The notes under the pieces were generated by a model. That model did not search any database and had not been told where the DNA came from. It worked only from the letters and a program-made list of their open reading frames with translations. 20,750 nt of DNA from Methanosarcina sp. (GTDB lineage Archaea > Halobacteriota > Methanosarcinia > Methanosarcinales > Methanosarcinaceae), in contig DUGS01000063.1 of assembly GCA_013331265.1 (NCBI GenBank), positions 24,649-45,398 of the forward strand, in the 5' to 3' direction. A program made the translations under genes and the position numbers. Positions 15,608-20,750 of this stretch are shown piece by piece (position 1 is the first letter of the stretch; each line of letters begins with the position of its first letter).

Positions 15608-16489
15608 TTACCTTGAGGAGAGCTCCTCAAAATATTGTTTAATCAAAGGTTCATATTCTTCTGGAAGGTTTTCAGAGTAAGTCTGGCTGTGCTTGAAATT
15701 TTCATTAAAACTGGCTGAACTTTCGTTAAATCTTTGTTCCGTGTCCGCATCTATCTGGCTTGTGAAGCCGAGTCCCATGGTAGGGTTGATTTCCATTTCA
15801 ACCTGCTCTCCATTCTTTATGACGACAGCTTCTACCTTATACCTGGAATCCGGGACGACCTCTTCATTTTCTTCATAAGAAGCTCTGGCATTCATATTGT
15901 GGACATTGTCCCAGAGATTATCGAGTAGCTGGCCTGGGGAGACATTAAAGCTGAAGCCCTCATATATGCAGAAAGTGGCCGCTCCCGAAACCAGGAGAAA
16001 TATTATAAATGACCTGAAAATCTGGTCTTTCGGGACTATTTTCCTTACCTTAATGCCCGCAAGTTGACTATGAACATCCTCAAGCAGTTTCTTTGTAACT
16101 ATGTTGATATTATGACTGTTATCATATGCCGTACTCAATCTTGTCCTGAACTCTGGAAAACTGGTTTCAAGTAGATTTATCAGGTTAAACTTGCTTCTTC
16201 TGCCAAATAACCTGTAAATTAAACTGATAAGAAGAGTTAGAAAGAGTGCCCCTGTGGCCATTAAACAGAGATTAAACCAGTAAGTATTCAGGTAGGTCTG
16301 CGACCTGCTCAGTTTGTCCACGCCCGGGACATAATAAGCAAGTTCGTACAGATTGAATAAGATCATTAATAAGAATAAAAATACAAATTTTCCGGCTGTT
16401 TGAAAGAACCCAAGGGTACGGTAAGACCACGTAAGGTACTTTTTATATTTCTCCAGAAGAGGCACTACAAGCATATAATCTCGAACCAC
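15608..16489 (-). CDS. Three-helix membrane protein of the MoxR/vWA operon
   Basis: First gene of the operon, 75 bases ahead of moxR. Predicted helices lie at about 33-52, 71-93 and 155-178. The segment between helices 2 and 3 (F-P-E-F-R-T-R-L-S-T-A-Y-D) resembles the loop of membrane proteins found beside MoxR/DUF58 clusters. The C-terminal extracytoplasmic part ends L-P-E-E-Y-E-P-L-I-K-Q-Y-F-E-E-L, a motif seen in DUF4175-like proteins of such clusters. I cannot give a precise family. The open frame begins with GTG 16489 without a ribosome binding site. ATG at 16474 (codon 6) may be the true start, because a TATA-like box at 16508-16515 would start the RNA near 16486. Confidence 0.78.
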   Translation of the reverse strand: MVRDYMLVVPLLEKYKKYLTWSYRTLGFFQTAGKFVFLFLLMILFNLYELAYYVPGVDKLSRSQTYLNTYWFNLCLMATGALFLTLLISLIYRLFGRRSKFNLINLLETSFPEFRTRLSTAYDNSHNINIVTKKLLEDVHSQLAGIKVRKIVPKDQIFRSFIIFLLVSGAATFCIYEGFSFNVSPGQLLDNLWDNVHNMNARASYEENEEVVPDSRYKVEAVVIKNGEQVEMEINPTMGLGFTSQIDADTEQRFNESSASFNENFKHSQTYSENLPEEYEPLIKQYFEELSSR

Positions 16490-16507
16490 ATTTGTAATTT
16501 TTAGTAA

Positions 16508-16515
16508 TTATATTG
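16508..16515 (-). promoter_or_regulatory. Putative TATA box of the MoxR/vWA operon
   Basis: On the minus strand CAATATAA lies about 22-27 bases before a predicted start near 16486, giving a short leader to ATG 16474. A second AT box (TTTTATTAG, near 16525-16533) would fit the GTG start at 16489 instead. Confidence 0.3.
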
Positions 16516-16714
16516 TGGGTGTTACTAATAAAACTTTTCTAATATTTAATTTTAGTTCTGGTGAATTATTCAGCAGTTTAGTAGCAACCACCTGACTAAT
16601 ATAAAGATAAATAAACAGGATGGATCCCCATAAAATTCCCCTTTTACTCTCCTGCTATATCCTGTATGATCAAAAAGCTATATAATTGTATGAGAAGCAT
16701 ATTTTTCATGCTGT

Positions 16715-16747
16715 CATTATTATTGTTATTATTATGATTATTATTAC
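16715..16747. repeat. ATT/TTA trinucleotide repeat
   Basis: A run of mostly ATT units with two interruptions (TTG, ATG) in the AT-rich spacer between the two minus-strand operons. Such simple repeats are prone to length change; no function is implied. Confidence 0.6.
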
Positions 16748-17358
16748 ATATTTACTAAATAATGTCTGACTCGGTGCCTTAAAATTGAGAAGTACTTCCT
16801 TAATCTGTAAAAAGTCTCATAATTTATCTTGTAGTGCTCCCCGCCAGATAAACAGTGTCCGGTAGAAAAGTAGAAAGAAAAGAAAAAACAGAAGGGACAT
16901 TATTAAAGAAATATTTGAGGTATAATACTTTGAGGAAAATTTCAACTTTATATTCCTGAAAACAGATTTTTGATTTCGATTGTATAGGAAACCTCCGCCA
17001 GCTCGTCTGGCGGCTCTGCCCAAAAAGAAAGAAAAGAAATTTGAAAAAATAGCTAGAAATAAAAAAAGTACGTAAAAAAGTATTTTAAAGTATGGCTTAA
17101 CCCTGTTATTTTTTGTGCCTGCTATTTGGAAAATTCCATGTGCATTTTTGGGACGGGCCGCTCTCCTGCGTCGAGCGTGACAAGAATGGTTCGGTATAGG
17201 GAATAACGTTGAATTGGTTAGAAGATCAGAATTATTAGTCACTCTATAAGCCTGAATAAAATTCACTGCAATAACCCAAAATTTTTCCTCTTGAGCTTAG
17301 CTCACACTATAACTTATAAATTAGTCCTCTTGAACGAGCAAAGCGAAAAAGATAGTAA
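16748..17358. other. Gene-poor spacer with small GC-rich hairpins
   Basis: No convincing gene. A minus-strand frame (16817-17266, 149 residues) exists but looks like chance. Two hairpins stand out from the AT-rich background: 16995-17001 with 17007-17013 (perfect 7 bp, 5-base loop), and 17159-17163 with 17173-17177 (5 bp, 9-base loop). The region lies downstream of the ABC operon on the same strand, so it could be its 3' untranslated part or a small RNA gene. No promoter decides between these. Confidence 0.4.
17286..17345. repeat. Imperfect repeat pair downstream of the ABC operon
   Basis: TCCTCTTGAGC-TTAGCTCA (17286-17304) and TCCTCTTGAACGAGCAAAGC (17325-17344) share their first half, and each ends in a short GAGC/GCTC-type palindrome. 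They begin 14 bases after the ATPase stop codon on the minus strand. There, a T5 run followed by the palindromes could act as a terminator or processing site. Confidence 0.35.
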
Positions 17359-18144
17359 TTACTCTACAACAACCCCATCCCTTAATCTTATCACCCTGTC
17401 GGCATATGCCGCATGCCATTCCTCATGTGTGACCATTACAATTGTCTGACCCTTTTCTTTGTTAAACTTCTTGAAAAGGTCCAGCACCTCCTTTGAGGTT
17501 TGAGAATCCAGATTGGCACAGGGTTCGTCTGCAAAAAGGACTCCTGGGTTGTGAGCAAGGGCTCGGGCGATTGAAACCCTTTGCTGCTGACCCCCGCTCA
17601 TTTTGGAGGGAAGCTGGTGGAGGCGGTCACCAAGCCCGACCGCGTTAAGGATTTTGGCGGCAGCAGATTCATACTCTTCTTTTGTTTTGCCCTGCATCAT
17701 GAGAGAGATATAGACGTTTTCCGAAGCATCCAGTTCCGGAAGGAGGGCATAGTCCTGAAAAACATAGCCCAGGTTATGGAGGCGGAATTTGCCTTTTTCT
17801 GTATCAGACATGCGAGAAGTATCGATTTTATCTATGATGACTTTTCCTGAGTTGGGGGTATCGAGAAGGCCCAGCTGGTTCAAGAGAGTTGTTTTTCCGG
17901 AGCCGCTGGCGCCCATAATTGCAACAAACTCTCCGCGCCGAATTTTTACATTTACGCCTCTTAGAGCTCTAACCAGCACCTCCCCCATTTTGAAGGTGCG
18001 GACTATATCTACTCCTTCAATAATTATATCGCCGGCTTTTTCAGGAGTTGTTTTTGTTTCAATCCCGGGCGCAGTTTTGTTTGTCACTTTTTTGGGCTCA
18101 CTTCCGGTTTCGCTTTTCATTTCATTATTCATTTCATTTACCAT
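17359..18144 (-). CDS. ABC transporter ATPase, LolD/MacB type
   Basis: A 261-residue ATPase that powers the permease encoded just upstream. It has Walker A G78-A-S-G-S-G-K-T-T86, Q-loop V-F-Q130, signature S183-G-G-Q-Q and Walker B L203-F-A-D-E-P. It also has the D-loop and an H-loop T239-H-E; all key residues are present. The E-A-L-R-G-V-N style start of the domain and its pairing with a MacB/FtsX permease place it in the LolD/MacB/FtsE group, which drives envelope processes rather than ordinary import. It has an unusual hydrophilic N-terminal extension of about 38 residues (Met/Asn/Glu/Lys/Thr rich). A perfect GGAGGTGA lies 4 bases before the ATG, overlapping the permease stop region (12-base gap), so the two are co-translated. 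Confidence 0.95.
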   Translation of the reverse strand: MVNEMNNEMKSETGSEPKKVTNKTAPGIETKTTPEKAGDIIIEGVDIVRTFKMGEVLVRALRGVNVKIRRGEFVAIMGASGSGKTTLLNQLGLLDTPNSGKVIIDKIDTSRMSDTEKGKFRLHNLGYVFQDYALLPELDASENVYISLMMQGKTKEEYESAAAKILNAVGLGDRLHQLPSKMSGGQQQRVSIARALAHNPGVLFADEPCANLDSQTSKEVLDLFKKFNKEKGQTIVMVTHEEWHAAYADRVIRLRDGVVVE

Positions 18145-18156
18145 TATTTCACCTCC

Positions 18157-19362
18157 TCACTTACCCCAGATGAGGTCAAGAAGGTCTTTCTGAGCCAGTT
18201 TATAGGCAGGAATTACAGAGCCTACTATGGAGGCAAGGAAAAGAAGGACTGCCCGGTTTATAGCTTCGGCATCGTCAAGCCTGAGACTCATAGCTCCAAG
18301 GGGAATCTGGACAGGATGGGAAACGGTGTAAGGGACGAGCCCGAATCGCATAAAAGCATAGCCAAGTATGACTCCTGTGCCGGCATAAAGCATTGCCTGA
18401 AGTACAAAAGAAGCGACGATCACATTCTGCTCTATTCCTATTGCTTTCTGTACCCCTATCTGCCTCTTTTTATTCACTATATTAACGTAGATAACCACGA
18501 AAATTATCACAAAAGCTATCAAAAGCCCTATTGCATTCATAATATTCCTGACAAGGCCAAGGGTAGCTTCAATCAGGCGGAGTATGCCTGCAAATTCATG
18601 CCAGGTACGGATATTTTCCTTTATTCCCAGAGAAAGGAGGGATGTGCGGGTCTCGTACTCGTCCGTACCTGCAGTAGTCTTGATAGCTATTTCCTGGGCA
18701 AGATCTCTGCCTTCGATATCCAGCATATCTTCCATATCTGCACGGCTAATATATGCTCCGGCATCAGCCATGAAATAAAGAGTGGTATAGATCCCTTTTA
18801 CCCTGAACTCCCGGGTTTTGCCGCTGACCGTAAGCTCAATTATGTCTCCCACCTCAACTCCTCCCAGGGACCTTGACTCCATCAGGGCTCCAAAACCTCC
18901 TGAAACCTCCCTGCCCAGAATAATCTCACCCCTGTCAGGCCTGCTCAGGAATTCCCCGCTTATTACGGCACCCTCAAGTCCTGTCACAAAAGCTTCATCC
19001 GCAGGGTCTATTCCATAGACAGTCCCTCCCATTTCCTTTTCTTTATAACAGAAGTTTCCTGTTGTCTTAAGGCGGGCAGAAGTCCCGACTACCTGGGGAA
19101 GGCTCTCTATTTTCTTCTGCAGGGCGGATGCATTCTCTATGTAACGTTCTTCTTCCTTCGGTTCAACCACAACGTTTCCTGTTTGATAATTCACCATGAG
19201 CTCGTTGAACTTGAGCGTAACTCCTGCCAGCATACTTGAGAAAAGCACAAGCTGGACAAATATCAGGGTCAGGACGAAGATAGTAAAGATTGTAATACCT
19301 TTATTGCCTCGCGCAATTGAACGGCTGGCAAGAAAAAAGGAGACTTTAGCCTTTTCGAGCAT
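18157..19362 (-). CDS. ABC transporter permease, MacB/FtsX type
   Basis: A 401-residue permease with four helices in the MacB/FtsX layout. One N-terminal helix (about 23-46) is followed by an extracytoplasmic MacB_PCD-like domain (about 50-260). Three C-terminal helices follow (about 272-297, 308-332 and 372-393). The cytoplasmic coupling stretch K-K-R-Q-I-G-V-Q-K-A-I-G after helix 2 is the family hallmark that contacts the ATPase. It probably transmits ATP-driven movement to the outside rather than moving a solute through a pore; the substrate may be a lipid-anchored or peptide cargo. It lies 61 bases after the CARDB-type protein and 12 bases before the ATPase. An AAGGA precedes the ATG by 9 bases. 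Confidence 0.92.
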   Translation of the reverse strand: MLEKAKVSFFLASRSIARGNKGITIFTIFVLTLIFVQLVLFSSMLAGVTLKFNELMVNYQTGNVVVEPKEEERYIENASALQKKIESLPQVVGTSARLKTTGNFCYKEKEMGGTVYGIDPADEAFVTGLEGAVISGEFLSRPDRGEIILGREVSGGFGALMESRSLGGVEVGDIIELTVSGKTREFRVKGIYTTLYFMADAGAYISRADMEDMLDIEGRDLAQEIAIKTTAGTDEYETRTSLLSLGIKENIRTWHEFAGILRLIEATLGLVRNIMNAIGLLIAFVIIFVVIYVNIVNKKRQIGVQKAIGIEQNVIVASFVLQAMLYAGTGVILGYAFMRFGLVPYTVSHPVQIPLGAMSLRLDDAEAINRAVLLFLASIVGSVIPAYKLAQKDLLDLIWGK

Positions 19363-19423
19363 AATAGGACATCCTTACCGGATATTGAAACCTCTCTTTC
19401 CTTTTATCCAATCAGGTTTACCT

Positions 19424-20695
19424 TTAGAATTTACCTTTCTTTTTCAGATAAAAGATTGCAGCTGCAAGGACAAGGACTGCCGCCAGTACAAACGGGATAA
19501 TACTGTCGCTCGTCCTGATAACACTGAACGTCAGGTCCTCACTGAGCCGGTGGTCTCCAAAATCATCCTCATACTCAACAAGCAGGGTAACATTCTGTTC
19601 TCCTGATTTTTCGGGAATAAAAGTAAAGACCGCAGGGGCGTCATCGTCCTTATTGAGCCGTCCTAGAAAAGCGTCTGTGCTGCCGCTTCCTTCAAGCCCT
19701 TCGAGCCTTGCTTTCACAAAACGGGCTTCCCCTTCCCCTACGTTTTCAAGCCTGAGGATCATAGAAACCTGCTTTCCCTTCTCAGGCATTTCAGGGTCGA
19801 ATTTAAGGCTCGCAATATTAATTTTAGCCTGGTTAAGAACATTTACCCCTACTTCCTGGGACTTATTGATCTGAAGGGTTTCAGCTTCATTTGAGGCAGT
19901 TATGCGGAGAGGGATCCTGTAAGGCTGCACTCCTGCATTACTCCCTAAAAGGAGCTTGAAAGACAGGTTTTCGGAACTGCCGGCACTCAGATTTTCAATA
20001 AAAAAGACATTGTCCTGCAGAGGGATCATGGGAGAAGAGTCATTCAGACCAAGCATCACGCGGACATTTTTTGCATTCCCGTTCCCGGCATTTTTAACTG
20101 CAGTCATGAGGTAAAATTCCTCACCAGGCACGAGAGCTCCTGAAGAGGAATTGTCCTCATTTACAGGAAAGATTTCGGTGCCAATAAGTACAAGATCAGG
20201 GTTTCCTTCCACCCGGATAGGAATCCTTCTTGAAAAGCTTGTTCCGTCATTATCTTTGATAGTGAATTCAAGCTGATAAACCCCCGACTTTGCTTCCGAG
20301 CTCACAATGAAATGGAAATCCAGCTCAACCTTCGAACGCTGCCTCATATGTTCGATTTGAAAAATGCGTTCGGTATTTGTCCCGGAGCCGTACACGCCTG
20401 AGGTGCTGTACTTAAAGATAAAAGGGTTAAGTTCTTCAATCCCAATTTTCACGTTCTCTGCCGGTTCGTCACCGGTATTTTCAATATTGATTTTTATTAG
20501 CAGGTCTTCTCCGGGCCTTGCAGGGTTGGGGGTTATTTCCGAGACCTCAACTTGAAGATGTGTGTTTCCCGAAACGACAACCGCAGATGCCGGATTTGCC
20601 AGAAAGGTAAATATTAGCAGTGCCATGGATACAAAAAGTAACTTTGAATATCCCGTCTTCATAATCCCTGATTTTCCAAGAAAGGTAAACTTCAT
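19424..20695 (-). CDS. Exported CARDB/COG1361-type protein with C-terminal membrane anchor
   Basis: A 423-residue extracytoplasmic protein, first in the ABC operon. A signal peptide (M-K-T-G-Y-S-K-L-L-F, hydrophobic core, N-P-A-S-A cleavage) leads into three or more beta-sandwich modules of the CARDB/COG1361 kind. These show repeated P-x-x-P-x-x-G-E/K ... I-x-x-x-N-x-G-x-x-x-A-x-N/F-V patterns at about residues 40, 170 and 290 of the mature part. A single C-terminal helix is followed by K-K-K-G-K-F. It likely works as the surface partner of the permease. The longest frame starts at TTG 20704. I chose ATG 20695 (AGGGA 9 bases before it), but ATG 20662 directly starts the signal peptide and may be correct (412 aa). 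Confidence 0.88.
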   Translation of the reverse strand: MKFTFLGKSGIMKTGYSKLLFVSMALLIFTFLANPASAVVVSGNTHLQVEVSEITPNPARPGEDLLIKINIENTGDEPAENVKIGIEELNPFIFKYSTSGVYGSGTNTERIFQIEHMRQRSKVELDFHFIVSSEAKSGVYQLEFTIKDNDGTSFSRRIPIRVEGNPDLVLIGTEIFPVNEDNSSSGALVPGEEFYLMTAVKNAGNGNAKNVRVMLGLNDSSPMIPLQDNVFFIENLSAGSSENLSFKLLLGSNAGVQPYRIPLRITASNEAETLQINKSQEVGVNVLNQAKINIASLKFDPEMPEKGKQVSMILRLENVGEGEARFVKARLEGLEGSGSTDAFLGRLNKDDDAPAVFTFIPEKSGEQNVTLLVEYEDDFGDHRLSEDLTFSVIRTSDSIIPFVLAAVLVLAAAIFYLKKKGKF

Positions 20696-20723
20696 GGGTA
20701 ACAATCCCTGTCTGGTCTGGTGG

Positions 20724-20750
20724 ACTTTATGATTATGATTATGATTATGA
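20724..20750. repeat. GATTAT hexamer repeat at the window edge
   Basis: About four tandem copies of TTATGA upstream of the ABC operon. The tract is cut by the window end, so its true length is unknown. Confidence 0.6.

Noticed and set aside
16817..17266. A 149-residue minus-strand frame with two hydrophobic stretches
   Set aside because: The hydrophobic parts are Phe/Leu runs from A/T-rich DNA, it reads through a perfect GC hairpin, and it has no ribosome binding site or recognisable family.

Overview
The window looks like a chromosomal stretch from a methanogenic archaeon of the Methanosarcina type. The evidence is the protein families (an archaeal serpin, a COG1361/CARDB surface protein, 36-residue solenoid repeat proteins), archaeal TATA-like boxes 20-35 nt ahead of several starts, GGAGGTGA-type ribosome binding sites, and long AT-rich intergenic DNA around GC-richer genes. 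The genus is inferred from the style of sequence and proteins, not from a marker gene. I see no tRNA, rRNA, CRISPR array or intact insertion sequence.

Left part (1-7463). A minus-strand gene encodes a protein with about seven 36-residue helical repeats and ends at a clear hairpin plus U-tract terminator. It is followed on the plus strand by a lipoprotein serpin, a 900-residue HEAT-repeat protein, a 61-residue DUF4177-like protein and an AI-2E (UPF0118/PerM) family membrane transporter. Most of these appear to have their own promoters.

Middle part (7464-9132). About 1.7 kb has no convincing intact gene, and it is the most unusual part of the window. It holds two diverged direct copies (7628-7828 and 8650-8819) of what looks like a structured non-coding RNA. 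Both copies are closed by the same 8-bp terminal stem, share long identical internal blocks and conserved helices, and show a compensatory base-pair change. G-U pairs present only on the plus strand indicate that strand is transcribed. Between them lies a decayed secreted-protein gene whose start codon appears to be ATA, apparently joined to antisense debris that may come from a transposase. A short three-unit 21-bp tandem repeat follows the second copy.

Right part (9133-16489, minus strand). Five genes read as one operon: a three-helix membrane protein, a MoxR AAA+ ATPase, a DUF58 protein, a BatA-like membrane protein and an 860-residue membrane protein with two von Willebrand A (vWA) domains. 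The last three are joined by 4-bp GTGA/ATGA overlaps. This is an archaeal version of the MoxR/Bat (aerotolerance-type) cluster, probably an ATPase-driven system acting on membrane or extracytoplasmic substrates.

Far right (16490-20750). A gene-poor stretch of about 870 bp contains small GC-rich hairpins and imperfect repeats. It is followed by a minus-strand operon of an exported, membrane-anchored CARDB/COG1361 protein, a MacB/FtsX-type permease and its LolD/MacB-type ATPase, which probably form one envelope-acting ABC system.
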